The notes: a model not told the origin generated them from the sequence alone. Counted from the stretch's first letter, positions 31,414-39,926 are shown. The stretch is DNA of 64,000 bases from Kutzneria sp. CA-103260 (GCF_018263855.1 NZ_CP073318.1:2852001-2916000), one strand, 5' to 3'. Translations and numbers: made by a program.

Positions 31414-34400
31414 TCAGTGGTAGGCCACCACCAAAGCCTGGTTCGTGGACTGGGTCGGCGTTGTCACGGTGACGGTGCGGGTGGTGGCGTTCCACGTCCA
31501 CGATGTAACGGTCTTGCCGTTAACTGTGACGGTGGTGGGGGCCGACGCGTTGGTGAAGGCGACGGTCCACTGCCGCTGGGTGACCTGGCCGGCGAAGCTC
31601 CCGGTGGCGGGGCCGATCGTCAGCTGGTGACTGGCGTCGGTGTACCGGAGCGGGGTGGAAGTGCTCTGCCCGAGGTCGGTGGTGGTGCCGTTGTCCTCGT
31701 ACAGGGCGGTCTGGCCGTTGGCGCCGCCGGCGACGGTCACCGTGGCCTTGGTCAGCGCGTTCTGCACGTCGTTGGTGACGTTGCCGGTGCGGGTGGTCAT
31801 GATGCCGCCGGAACGCAGGAACACCGGCATGGTGCCGAGATCCGTGGTCACGTCCTGGGTGGTGCCGCCGGCGTAGGTCTTGCCGGTGAAGTAGTCGGTC
31901 CAGCTGTTGCCGGGCGGGAACCACACCGACGTGGTGGCGCTGCTGCCCGGCGTTGTCGCCGGGGCCACCAGGACATCGGGCCCGTACAGGTACTCGGAGC
32001 CGTCCTGGGCGTAGGCGTCCTGCGAGTCCGGGTACTGGAGGTAGAGCGGCCGCACCACCGGAATGCCGGTGGCGTTGGCCTGCCGCGCCAGCGTGTACGT
32101 GTACGGCACGAGGTTTTCCCGCAGGTTCAGGAACTTCTCGGCGGAGTTCTTGGCGTCGGTGCCGTACTGCCAGGGCAGGCGGTCGCTGTGGTTGCCGTGC
32201 AGGCGGTCGATCGGCTGGAAGGTGCCGAGCTGCACCCACCGGGCGTAGAGGTCGTCGGCGTCCTTGGTGCTGCCGGGTTCCGCCCCGGTGGCCTGGGTGC
32301 CGTCGTTGTTGAAGCCGCCGATGTCGTGGCTGACCGCCGACAGGCCGGTCGAGGCCGATTCCCCTGGCGTGTAGCCGACTTCCCACTTGAGCACGTTCCA
32401 GTTGGACGTGGTGTCACCGGTGAAGTGCACGGTGGTGCGCTTGTCGGCCCAGGGGCCGGTCGGCAGCCCGGCCTGCCCGCTGTAGCCGCCGGCCTGGAGC
32501 GAGCCGTACGCCCGCGAGAAGGCGAAGCCGCGGCCGATCGTCTTGTTGCTGTCGGTGGCGTACTGCTGGTTGATCCAGGCGTCCGGGGTGACGCCCGCCA
32601 GCGACGAGAAGGAGTTGTCGCAGCACCAGTCCAGCCACCAGAAGTCCGCGCCCTGCTGCTCCATCTGCTGGTGCAGGTCCATGTAGGCCTTGAGCTGGTC
32701 GGGCTGGCCCCAGTCGAACACGTAGTTGTCGCCGGACTTGGCCAGCCCGTTGTGCGCGGTGGCCTCGGCCTGCGCGAACTGAGTGTCGTTGGGCACGATG
32801 CTGGAGTGGATGTTCAGGGTGTTGTGCAGGCCCTGGGCCGCCGACCAGTCGAAGAACGCCTTGGGGTCGGGGAACTTCGCCGGGTCGATCTCCCAGCCGT
32901 CCCATGTGGACGGTGACTTGAAGTCGGTGTCGGTGACCAGGACGTCCAGTGGCACGCCGTCGGCGCGGAACTTGGGCAGGATGGTGTTCTCGTACTGGGC
33001 GGCGGTCCGGTCGTAGTACTCGGAGTACCAGACGCCGTAGGCCCAGCGGGGAAGGAGCTCCGAGGAACCGGTCAGGGTGCCCAGATCGGACAGTGCGCGC
33101 TGGTAGTCGTGGCCATAGCCGAAGACGTAGCCGTCCTGGTAGGGCAGGCCGTTGTGGCTGGGGCGCGTCGAGGTGGATCCGTTGGTGTACAGGGTGGAAG
33201 TGGTGTCGTCGAGCAGGCTCCAGCCGTCCTGGTAGAGCAGGCCGGGCGTGGTGACCGTGTTGGCGCTCACGCCGTCGAGGCCACGGCGGTAGCCGCCCAG
33301 CGGCGCATGCGGGGCCAGCAGCGGCGATCCCGTGGCGGTGACCGCGACCGTGTCGATGTTGAGCTGGCAGCTCGCGGCGTCCGGGCAGGCGATGGTCACG
33401 TCGTTGGCGCCGGCGTTGAGCGTCACCGGAGTCGAGATGGTGCGCCAGGCATCCCAGCCGCTGGTCGTCGGCAACGACACCGAGTTGCCCTGCACGGTCA
33501 CGGGTCGCGCTGCCGATTGGGCGTTGGAGTAGCGCAGCTGCAACGCATACGTGCCGGCTGAGGGAACCCCGGTGACGTGGATCTTGTCGCTCGCGCCGGT
33601 GCCCAGGCCGGCGACGAAGCCCGCGCCGGAGTAGTCGTTGTGGTCGGTCGCCGTGGCGGCCCCGCCGGCGAGCGTGCCGGCCTCGGCCTCACACACGCCG
33701 CCGTAGGCGCAGTTGCTGGCCACCGGCGGGGGAGGAGCCGGGTAGCCCGCGCCAGGCGTCACGAGTGCCAGGCTGTCGATGTTGACGTTGCCGGAGTCGT
33801 TGGGGCCGCGGGCAATCGTCACGTTGTGCGTGCCGGCCGTGAGCGTGAACGTCGTCGACACCACTGCCCACGTGTTCCAGTCAGCGGTGGTGGGCATGGT
33901 CAGCGTGTGCGCCACGCCGTCGGCCGAGGCGGTCAGGGTGCGGGTGGTGGTCTGCCCGTCGCCGCCGGTCGCGTTGGCATAGCGGGCGTCCAGCTGATAC
34001 GTGCCGTCCGACGGCACCGTGACCTGGAACGACAGCGAATTGCCGCTGCCCTGGAAGCCAGCCGCGAAGCCCTGGCCCGTGTAGCCGGTGTGGTCGTTGG
34101 CCACCGCGATGCCGTTCAGCGTCAGGTTCTCGGCCTCGCACAGCACGCCGGGGGAGCAGGACGGCACCACCCACGGCTCGGCCGTCACGCTCTGTGCGCC
34201 GGCCTTGAGCTGCACCTGGAGGTTGTCGGCGTTGAACGCCCCCGAGCCAGTCTTGTACCGCAGGGTCAGCGCGCCAGTGTCGATGCTCAGCCAGCCGTTC
34301 GCCGTGCTGGTGGTGAACTGCGTGGTGGGGAAGCGGTCCCGCCCGATTGCGTTGAACGTCCCCGCGTCCACGAACTTCGCGTCACCGGCGTACTCCGTGC

Positions 34401-34548
34401 GGACCAACGTGGGCGAGAGCACCTCGAATCTGGCGTTGCCGGAGGTCACGGCGTGCGGCCGGGGATGGGTGGGAGCAGCTATCGCCGGTGCTGTCGCCGC
34501 TGCCAGCAACAGGACGGTGGCGAGGGCTGTTCGGTGAGCAGAGCTCAT
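31414..34548 (-). CDS. secreted GH31 alpha-glycosidase with two CBM35-like modules
   Basis: 1044 residues with Sec signal peptide (about 1-25, 'LLLAAATAPAIAA'). Two carbohydrate-binding modules of CBM35 look (both open with 'CEAEN/CEAEAGTL' at about residues 136 and 286 and end in 'VTIARGPNDSGNVNIDSLALVTPG'/'CQLNIDTVAVTATG') lie inserted before the barrel. The catalytic barrel has 'ADFWWLDWCCDNS' (nucleophile D640 in the GH31 WxD position), 'GDTTSNWNVLKW' (acid/base region) and 'SHDIGGFNNDGTQATGAEP', then 'GPDVLVAPATTPGSSATTSVWFPPGNSWTDYFTGKTYAGG' (C-terminal beta-domain). Likely releases alpha-linked sugars outside the cell. With the convergent GH141-like enzyme it forms a polysaccharide-degrading pair. 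Confidence 0.88.
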   Translation of the reverse strand: MSSAHRTALATVLLLAAATAPAIAAPTHPRPHAVTSGNARFEVLSPTLVRTEYAGDAKFVDAGTFNAIGRDRFPTTQFTTSTANGWLSIDTGALTLRYKTGSGAFNADNLQVQLKAGAQSVTAEPWVVPSCSPGVLCEAENLTLNGIAVANDHTGYTGQGFAAGFQGSGNSLSFQVTVPSDGTYQLDARYANATGGDGQTTTRTLTASADGVAHTLTMPTTADWNTWAVVSTTFTLTAGTHNVTIARGPNDSGNVNIDSLALVTPGAGYPAPPPPVASNCAYGGVCEAEAGTLAGGAATATDHNDYSGAGFVAGLGTGASDKIHVTGVPSAGTYALQLRYSNAQSAARPVTVQGNSVSLPTTSGWDAWRTISTPVTLNAGANDVTIACPDAASCQLNIDTVAVTATGSPLLAPHAPLGGYRRGLDGVSANTVTTPGLLYQDGWSLLDDTTSTLYTNGSTSTRPSHNGLPYQDGYVFGYGHDYQRALSDLGTLTGSSELLPRWAYGVWYSEYYDRTAAQYENTILPKFRADGVPLDVLVTDTDFKSPSTWDGWEIDPAKFPDPKAFFDWSAAQGLHNTLNIHSSIVPNDTQFAQAEATAHNGLAKSGDNYVFDWGQPDQLKAYMDLHQQMEQQGADFWWLDWCCDNSFSSLAGVTPDAWINQQYATDSNKTIGRGFAFSRAYGSLQAGGYSGQAGLPTGPWADKRTTVHFTGDTTSNWNVLKWEVGYTPGESASTGLSAVSHDIGGFNNDGTQATGAEPGSTKDADDLYARWVQLGTFQPIDRLHGNHSDRLPWQYGTDAKNSAEKFLNLRENLVPYTYTLARQANATGIPVVRPLYLQYPDSQDAYAQDGSEYLYGPDVLVAPATTPGSSATTSVWFPPGNSWTDYFTGKTYAGGTTQDVTTDLGTMPVFLRSGGIMTTRTGNVTNDVQNALTKATVTVAGGANGQTALYEDNGTTTDLGQSTSTPLRYTDASHQLTIGPATGSFAGQVTQRQWTVAFTNASAPTTVTVNGKTVTSWTWNATTRTVTVTTPTQSTNQALVVAYH

Positions 34549-34893
34549 GGGTCACTCCTCGGCGGCAGGGGATCGAGGTGACGCTGAATCGGTTCTATTA
34601 CCTGAACACCACTGAACACAACGTTGTAAAGCGGTCTGTCCTGGACTGTCATCGGGTTGACGTGGGGGAAACGTCAGGGAAGTCCCCGGCACGCCGGGTC
34701 CGGGCGTACGACTCGGCCGGTGCGGTGCTGCACGAAGGCCCGCCTCTCGTTGGTGATTAAAGCACTATAGCTTCAGTGACGACTGAATACAGCCTTGAGA
34801 CCTGTCCGGACGACACAAACAGGCCCTGACAGGGGGACAGGCCGGTGGTCCCGAGGATCGGGACGCTCGCCCGCGCAGTGATAGGAATGGCTG
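34549..34893. other. 345-bp intergenic region between GH31 and M20 genes
   Basis: Holds the GH31 promoter (minus) and the M20 promoter (plus). ACAACGTTGT at 34618-34627 is a perfect 10-bp palindrome inside the AT-rich stretch (34591-34640), a plausible LacI-type operator for the glycosidase. From 34763 the 22-bp repeat that also precedes the next gene begins. No gene of any length is supported. Confidence 0.55.
34763..34784 (+). repeat. 22-bp direct repeat, copy A (promoter of M20 gene)
   Basis: Starts CACTATAGCTTCAGTG, an imperfect palindrome CACTnnAGCTnnAGTG, followed by ACGACT. The identical 22 bases recur at 36238-36259. This copy is 109 bp upstream of the M20 start; the repeat likely is a regulator-binding site or promoter element shared by the two genes. 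Confidence 0.7.
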
Positions 34894-36234
34894 GTGAGCG
34901 AGCACCAGAACACGGACGATGGGTTGCGGCTGGCCGAGCGGGAAGCGGTGGAGCTGGCCAGTGAGCTGATCCAGATCGACACCACCAACACCGGCGACCC
35001 CGCGACGTTGGTGGGGGAGCGGGCGGCCGCCGAGTACGTGGCGGAGAAGCTGGCCGAGGTGGGCTACGAGACGACGTACGTGGAGTCGGGGGACCAGGGC
35101 CCGGGCCGCGGCAACGTCGTGGTGCGGCTGGCGGGGGAGGACCCGAGCCGGGGGGCGCTGCTGGTGCACGGGCACCTGGACGCGGTGCCGGCGGACGCCT
35201 CGGAGTGGTCGGTGCACCCGTTCTCGGGCGCGGTGCAGGACGGCTACGTGTGGGGCCGCGGCGCGGTGGACATGAAGGACATGGTGGCGATGAGCCTGGC
35301 GGTGGCCCGCCGGCTCAAGCGGGACGGCATCACGCCGAAGCGGGACATCGTGTTCGCCTTCCTGGCCGACGAGGAGGCGGGCGGCCAGCAGGGGGCGAGC
35401 TGGCTGGTGGACAACCGGCCGGAGCTGTTCGAGGGCTGCACGGAGGCGATCAGCGAGGTCGGCGGCTACTCGATCACGCTCAAGGACGGCGTGCGGGCCT
35501 ATCTGGTGGAGACGGCCGAGAAGGGCATCGCCTGGCTGAAGCTGCGGGTCCGCGGCCGCGCCGGCCACGGGTCGATGACCAATGAGGACAACGCGGTCAC
35601 CAAGCTGGCGGAGGCGGTGGCGAAGCTGGGCCGGCACCGGTTCCCGGTGGTGTTGACCGACTCGGTGCGGGAGTTCCTGGCCGGCGTCACCGAGCTGACC
35701 GGCCTGGAGTTCCCCGAGGACGACCTGGACGGCGCGATCGCCAAGCTGGGCGGCATCTCCCGGCTGGTCGGGGCGACCCTGCGGGACACGGCCAACCCGA
35801 CGATGCTCAACGCCGGCTACAAGGCCAACGTGATCCCGTCGGTGGCCGAGGCCAACGTGGACTGCCGGATCCTGCCCGGCCGCGAGGAGGCGTTCGACCG
35901 GGAGCTGGCCGAGATCCTGGGCCCGGAGGTGGAGCGGGAGTGGCTGAGCCTGCCCCCGGTGGAGACGACCTTCGACGGCGCCCTGGTCGACCAGATGCAC
36001 CGCTCCATCCTGGCCGAGGACCCGGCGGCGAAGCTGCTGCCGTACATGCTGTCGGGCGGCACCGATGCGAAGTCGTTCCAGCGGCTGGGTATCCGCAACT
36101 TCGGCTTCGCGCCGCTGAAGCTGCCGGCCGACCTGGACTTCACGGCGCTGTTCCACGGCGTGGACGAGCGGGTTCCGGTGGAGGCCCTGGAGTTCGGGAC
36201 CAGGGTCCTGGACCGCTTCATCCAAGAGGCATAA
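34894..36234 (+). CDS. M20 family metallopeptidase (DapE/ArgE type)
   Basis: 446 residues from GTG 34894. Metal ligands and catalytic residues are in place: 'VHGHLDAVPAD' (His ligand and Asp), 'WGRGAVDMKDMV' (bridging Asp), 'DEEAGGQQGASWLVDN' (Glu pair), 'GRAGHGSM' (His in the dimerisation-lid) and 'LSGGTDAKSF' near the end. Family members hydrolyse N-acylated amino acids or succinyl-diaminopimelate. In actinobacteria an M20 gene commonly sits near a DUF5703 gene and the lipoprotein seen here at 39687-40921, and in mycobacteria this is dapE2/Rv2141c next to lppL; that synteny supports the assignment to this orthologue group. Confidence 0.9.
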   Translation: MSEHQNTDDGLRLAEREAVELASELIQIDTTNTGDPATLVGERAAAEYVAEKLAEVGYETTYVESGDQGPGRGNVVVRLAGEDPSRGALLVHGHLDAVPADASEWSVHPFSGAVQDGYVWGRGAVDMKDMVAMSLAVARRLKRDGITPKRDIVFAFLADEEAGGQQGASWLVDNRPELFEGCTEAISEVGGYSITLKDGVRAYLVETAEKGIAWLKLRVRGRAGHGSMTNEDNAVTKLAEAVAKLGRHRFPVVLTDSVREFLAGVTELTGLEFPEDDLDGAIAKLGGISRLVGATLRDTANPTMLNAGYKANVIPSVAEANVDCRILPGREEAFDRELAEILGPEVEREWLSLPPVETTFDGALVDQMHRSILAEDPAAKLLPYMLSGGTDAKSFQRLGIRNFGFAPLKLPADLDFTALFHGVDERVPVEALEFGTRVLDRFIQEA

Positions 36235-36237
36235 TAT

Positions 36238-36259
36238 CACTATAGCTTCAGTGACGACT
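36238..36259 (+). repeat. 22-bp direct repeat, copy B (promoter of alpha/beta hydrolase)
   Basis: Identical to 34763-34784 over 22 bases, then the two flanks differ. It begins 4 bp after the M20 stop (36232-36234) and 66 bp before the hydrolase start, so both genes carry the same element in their 5' regions. It is either an operator for a common regulator or a promoter (TATAGC resembles a -10). Confidence 0.7.
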
Positions 36260-36325
36260 AAAAACAACATTGCAAGCAGTGGTCCGGCATCACCACCACC
36301 AAAACAACGCCAGGAGGAACAGGAG

Positions 36326-37258
36326 TTGCAGGACGTCGACCCGCCGCTGGGTACGAGGTACCAGACCCCGGACGGAGCGATGCTGCTGCACCGCAGCGGA
36401 ACCGGCGGCCCGGCCGTCGTGTTCCTGGCCGGCGGCGGCATGTTCGGCCTCTACTACTGGAACGCGCACAACCTGGTCGCGGAGTTCACCACGAGCGTGG
36501 TCTACGACCGGCTGGGCACGGGGTGGAGCGACGAGGCGGACCTGCCGCGCAGCGGCACCCAGGTCACCGACGACCTGCGCGAGGTGCTGCGGGCCGCCGG
36601 GGTGCCCGGTCCGTACCTGTTGGTCGGGCACTCGCTCGGCGGCCTGTACGCGCGGCTCTACGCCAAGCGGTTCCCGGCCGAGGTCGCGGGTCTGGTCCTG
36701 ATCGACCCGACGCACGAGGACATCGTCGACCGCCTGCCGGAGGACAGCGCGCGGTGGCTGCGGAGCACCAGCACCGACGACCTGTTCCCGGCCGAGCAGT
36801 TGGACGCCATGCGGGCCGCGTACCGGACGACGTTCGGCCGGGCGCTGGCCGACTGGCCCGCGGAGATCCGTGAACCGCTGCTGGACCAGGGGTTCAGTCC
36901 CGACGTCTACCGGCGGTCCATGCGGGAGTCCCTGAACCTGCCGAGGGTGTTCGGCGAGGTCCGTGCGGCCGGGCCGGAGCCGGACGTGCCGACGATCTTC
37001 GTGTCCGCCATGGGGGCCGACAGGTTCGCCGAGGAGCTGTTGCCGCCGGAGGCCCGTGCGTCGCTGGCCGAGTCGAACCGGATCAAGCACCAGCTGTACA
37101 CCGATCTGGCGGCGGCCCAGCCTGAAACCACAACCCAGCCTAGAACCACAACCCAGCCCCGGGCCGAGGTTCGCCGGGTGGACGACGCCGGGCATTCGGG
37201 CATCGTCTGGCTGCGGCCGGACGCCGTGGTGCAAGCGATCCGTGACGCTCAGGGCTAG
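36326..37258 (+). CDS. alpha/beta hydrolase fold enzyme
   Basis: 310 residues. TTG 36326 is chosen because AGGAGGA lies 8 nt upstream; an in-frame GTG at 36251 lies inside the 22-bp repeat and gives a low-complexity extension. Catalytic elbow 'YLLVGHSLGGLYARLYAKRFP', 'VVFLAGGGMFGLYYWN' oxyanion motif, and a C-terminal 'DDAGHSGIVW' His. The acid 'TIFVSAMGADRFAEEL' is less canonical, and 'PETTTQPRTTTQPRAEV' is a low-complexity insertion. Looks like a haloperoxidase/prolyl-iminopeptidase-type serine hydrolase; substrate unknown. Confidence 0.85.
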   Translation: MQDVDPPLGTRYQTPDGAMLLHRSGTGGPAVVFLAGGGMFGLYYWNAHNLVAEFTTSVVYDRLGTGWSDEADLPRSGTQVTDDLREVLRAAGVPGPYLLVGHSLGGLYARLYAKRFPAEVAGLVLIDPTHEDIVDRLPEDSARWLRSTSTDDLFPAEQLDAMRAAYRTTFGRALADWPAEIREPLLDQGFSPDVYRRSMRESLNLPRVFGEVRAAGPEPDVPTIFVSAMGADRFAEELLPPEARASLAESNRIKHQLYTDLAAAQPETTTQPRTTTQPRAEVRRVDDAGHSGIVWLRPDAVVQAIRDAQG

Positions 37259-37746
37259 GACCAGATCCGGTCCAGGTCCTCGGCGTACAGCTCGATGGCC
37301 GGCCGGTAGCGCTGGATCTCGGGGTCGGTGGTGGTCTCGGCCAGCAGGGTGAGCAGGCCGGCCACCGCCTGCTTGGCGTCGCCGGTGTTGTACCGGGCCA
37401 TGGCCAGGAACACGGCCAGGGCCCGGTCCTCCGGGAACTCCCGGACACCGCGGGACAGCACGTCGACGGCTTCGGCGTAGCGGCCGAGGGTCCGGTAGGT
37501 GCTGCCCAGCCCGAGCAGGGCGCCGCGGCGCTCGACGGCGGACAGGCCGTCGCCGTCGAGCGCGCGGACGTAGTGCGGAACGGCGTCGCCTTCCAGGCCG
37601 AGGCGGTCGTGCACCCAGGCGGTCTGGTATGCGACCCGGGCGTCGTCGGGGGCGGCCGACGACAGCCGGAGCAGCAGGTCGCGGGCTTCGTCGAAAGCCC
37701 CGCTTTCGCGTAGGGACACCGCCCGCGCGAGTTCGGCATCGATCAC
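37255..37746 (-). CDS. TPR-repeat protein
   Basis: 163 residues of helical pairs: 'RAVSLRESGAFDEARDLLLRLSSAAPDDARVAYQTAWVHDRLGLEGDAVPHYVRALDG' then 'LLGLGSTYRTLGRYAEAVDVLSRGVREFPEDRALAVFLAMARYNTGDAKQAVAGLLTLL' are tetratricopeptide units. Overlaps by 4 bp the YidC-like gene upstream and by 4 bp the hydrolase 3' end. Cytosolic, role unknown, but coupling to an insertase gene hints at a membrane-biogenesis helper. Confidence 0.82.
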   Translation of the reverse strand: MIDAELARAVSLRESGAFDEARDLLLRLSSAAPDDARVAYQTAWVHDRLGLEGDAVPHYVRALDGDGLSAVERRGALLGLGSTYRTLGRYAEAVDVLSRGVREFPEDRALAVFLAMARYNTGDAKQAVAGLLTLLAETTTDPEIQRYRPAIELYAEDLDRIWS

Positions 37747-38390
37747 ACGGTGACCTTCTCACGCCGGCGCATCAGCAGGGCCCGCTCGACGGCGGTCCAG
37801 GTGGTGGTCGTCAGCAGGTAGAGCCCGGCGGCCAGCGGCACGAACATCGCGAACACGACGCTGGCGTACGGCAGCACGCGCAGGAACTTCGGCCCGGTGG
37901 CCATGCGCAGGGCCGACCAGGTGGCGACAGCGGCCATCGCCGCGAACAGGCACACGGCGGCGATGCTGGGCGACGTGAGGAACACGGTGCTCAGGGGCGT
38001 GCCGAGCAGGGTGTGGGTGAGCAGCAGGTTGGGGTGGCCGCCGACGGTGGGCGACAGGAACAGCCGGTACATCACGGAGAAGATGGGCAGCTGGATGAGC
38101 ATGGGCAGGCAGCCGGCGAACATGCCTTTGCCCTCGCCGCCGTAGAAGGCGGCCAGTTCCTGGTTGAGCCGTTCCTGGTTGCCCTTGTGCTTGTCCTGGA
38201 TCTCCTTGAGTTTGGGCATGATCTCGGCCCGGGTCTGCTCGCCGCGGACCTGGATGCGGACGAGGGGGTGCAGGCAGAGGCGGACGGCCATCACGAAGAC
38301 GACGATGGCGCCGGCGGTTCCGGTGAGCGGGGCGAGCCAGGAGACCAGGAGGTAGGCGGCGTTGATGAACGGATCGAAGATGGACAGCAT
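37743..38390 (-). CDS. YidC/Oxa1-family membrane protein insertase, short paralogue
   Basis: 215 residues, much shorter than housekeeping YidC. The core is 'VVFVMAVRLCLHPLVRIQVRGEQTRAEIMPKLKEIQDKHKGNQERLNQELAAFYGGEGKGMFAGCLPMLIQLPIFSVMYRLFLS', with the conserved Arg in TM1 (VMAVRLC), the cytosolic coiled hairpin and the 'CLPMLIQLPIF' TM2 signature, followed by three more hydrophobic segments. It inserts proteins into the membrane or folds them there. The main yidC near dnaA/rnpA is normally longer, so this is a specialised second copy. Overlaps TPR gene by 4 bp; the small membrane protein at 38437 follows in the 5' direction. Confidence 0.88.
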   Translation of the reverse strand: MLSIFDPFINAAYLLVSWLAPLTGTAGAIVVFVMAVRLCLHPLVRIQVRGEQTRAEIMPKLKEIQDKHKGNQERLNQELAAFYGGEGKGMFAGCLPMLIQLPIFSVMYRLFLSPTVGGHPNLLLTHTLLGTPLSTVFLTSPSIAAVCLFAAMAAVATWSALRMATGPKFLRVLPYASVVFAMFVPLAAGLYLLTTTTWTAVERALLMRRREKVTV

Positions 38391-38436
38391 GGAAGAGCCC
38401 TTCAGCCAAGGGTGAGGTGTGGGTGCCTGAGGTGGG

Positions 38437-38754
38437 TCAGGCGGCTGAAGGTGCTCGGGATCGGGTGTGTCCGGCCGCGTCGGGATCGAGTTGGCGCAGC
38501 ACGCGGCGGCTGCGGGCGTGCTCACGGGTGGCCAGGGCGACGGTGGCGCGGCGGAGCGCGTGGTCGGCGTGGCGGGTGGAGCACAGGTGGATGGCCAGGG
38601 CGGCGACGAGGACGCCGGCCAGCAGGCAGAGCCCGATCAGGTTGGGGCTGGTCAGGCCGGGGCCGGCGGTCATGAGCGTGGTGAACGTCGTGACGAGGTC
38701 GTGCAGGTGTTCACCCCCTGTTCGGCCGAGCTTCCTGGCCAAAGCGTACGTCAT
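38437..38754 (-). CDS. small membrane protein (DUF6412-like)
   Basis: 105 residues from ATG 38754. One clear hydrophobic helix ('LIGLCLLAGVLVAALAIHLC') flanked by Arg/His-rich segments ('STRHADHALRRATVALATREHARSRRVLRQLDPDAAG'). In other actinomycetes a small protein of this sort sits next to a short YidC paralogue, which is why I call it DUF6412-like; the name is tentative. It reads as the first gene of a three-gene unit (38437, 37743, 37255), the start of which is 46 bp upstream of yidC. Confidence 0.6.
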   Translation of the reverse strand: MTYALARKLGRTGGEHLHDLVTTFTTLMTAGPGLTSPNLIGLCLLAGVLVAALAIHLCSTRHADHALRRATVALATREHARSRRVLRQLDPDAAGHTRSRAPSAA

Positions 38755-38792
38755 CGGTCGCAGGTGTCCTGATGACGTGCCAGGATTTCCGA

Positions 38793-39665
38793 ATGGATGA
38801 GGTCTTCCCGCTGGAAGACGGGGTCGGGCTGAACGTGGTTCGGTCTGGTGCTCCGGACGCACCGGTGACCGTGGTGCTGGCGCACGGTTACGCGTTGGAT
38901 CATCGCAGCTGGTTCCGGGTGGTCCCGGAGTTGGCGCACGACGAGTTGCAGGACGAGTTGCAGGTGGTGGCCTATGACCATCGTGGGCATGGGCAGTCGG
39001 GGCCGGCGACGCCGGAGACCGCGACGATCGAGCAGCTGGGTGACGACCTGGCCGAGCTGATCGAGCGGGGTGTCGACTCGGAGCGGGTGGTCGTGGTGGG
39101 CCATTCGATGGGTGGCATGGCGGCGATGGCGTTGGTGGAGCGGCATCCGCGGCTGTTCGCGCAGCGGGTGTCGGGTTTGGCGTTCCTGTCGACGGCGGTG
39201 GGTCGGCGGGGTGAGTCGTCGCTGGCGTGGCCGCAGGCGGTGGGCAAGCTGGTGGAGGAGTTGGAGAAGGTGTTCGGCCCGGTGGTTCGGCACATCCGGG
39301 GTCGGATCGAGCCGGCGAAGGCCGCGGGCCTGAAGTGGTGGCTGTTCGGGGATGATCCGAACGAGGAGGACGCCGCGTTGACGGCGGAGATGGTGGCGGA
39401 GCACTGGCCGGCGACTGTTGCCTTGTTCCGTCCGGCCTTCGACCGGTATGACCGGGAGGCGGCGTTGACGGTGGCGGCGCGGGGGCCGGTGGTGGCCGCG
39501 GTGGGTGAGCGGGACCGGTTGTGTCCGTCCTCGAACGCGCAGGCGTTGGTGAAGGCGGTGGGCGCCGGGGACGCGGTTGTGCTGCCGGGCGCTGGGCACA
39601 TGGTGCCGTTGGAGCGTCCCGCCGAGGTGGCTCGGTTGGTCCGTGGCCTCGTTGTCCAGCAGTGA
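38793..39665 (+). CDS. alpha/beta hydrolase
   Basis: 290 residues, ATG 38793 with AGGA 7 nt upstream. 'VVLAHGYALDHRSWFRVVPEL' (oxyanion), nucleophile 'VVVVGHSMGGMAAMALVERHP', acid in 'GERDRLCPSSNAQALVKAV' and His 'GAGHMVPLERPAEVARLV' complete the triad. Belongs to the widespread lysophospholipase/epoxide-hydrolase-like group. Divergent from the membrane gene at 38754. The 3' end carries a perfect 16-bp tandem duplication at 39655-39686 that spans the stop codon. Confidence 0.87.
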   Translation: MDEVFPLEDGVGLNVVRSGAPDAPVTVVLAHGYALDHRSWFRVVPELAHDELQDELQVVAYDHRGHGQSGPATPETATIEQLGDDLAELIERGVDSERVVVVGHSMGGMAAMALVERHPRLFAQRVSGLAFLSTAVGRRGESSLAWPQAVGKLVEELEKVFGPVVRHIRGRIEPAKAAGLKWWLFGDDPNEEDAALTAEMVAEHWPATVALFRPAFDRYDREAALTVAARGPVVAAVGERDRLCPSSNAQALVKAVGAGDAVVLPGAGHMVPLERPAEVARLVRGLVVQQ

Positions 39666-39686
39666 CTGTGTCCAGCAGTGACTGTG
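39655..39686. repeat. 16-bp perfect tandem duplication at hydrolase stop codon
   Basis: TCCAGCAGTGACTGTG at 39655-39670 and again at 39671-39686, head to tail and identical. The first copy includes the hydrolase stop (39663-39665), so the second is untranslated. Confidence 0.8.
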
Positions 39687-39926
39687 TCAGGTGATGGGGC
39701 CGGGGGCGAGGGTGGCGGCGGCGCGGGTGATGGCACTGCGCTTGCGGCGGAGCCAGACCTTGCGGGTGCCGTCGCCGTAGAGCAGGACTCGGGACAGTTC
39801 CCAGCCGGCGAACTCGGCGTGGATGGCGAGTTGGGTGGCGGCGGTGCGGCGGGAGACGCCGGGCGGCAGGCGCAGGCCGCGGTACTCCCAGTCGCCGTCG
39901 ACCACCTCGTCGGTGGCGGTCGTCAT
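39687..39926 (-). CDS. DUF5703 family protein
   Basis: 79 residues: 'VVDGDWEYRGLRLPPGVSRRTAATQLAIHAEFAGWELSRVLLYGDGTRKVWLRRK'. I recognise the 'GDWEYRxLRLPPGVSR...IHAEFxGWEL' pattern of the small actinobacterial DUF5703 family (Rv2137c-like). Function unknown. It overlaps the lipoprotein gene by 4 bp (ATGA type), as in mycobacterial neighbours of lppL. Confidence 0.8.
   Translation of the reverse strand: MTTATDEVVDGDWEYRGLRLPPGVSRRTAATQLAIHAEFAGWELSRVLLYGDGTRKVWLRRKRSAITRAAATLAPGPIT

Noticed and set aside
31165..32916. Plus-strand frame of 583 codons opposite the GH31 gene
   Set aside because: Gly/Val/Arg-rich, no domains, fully overlapped by the convincing GH31 reading; antisense artefact.
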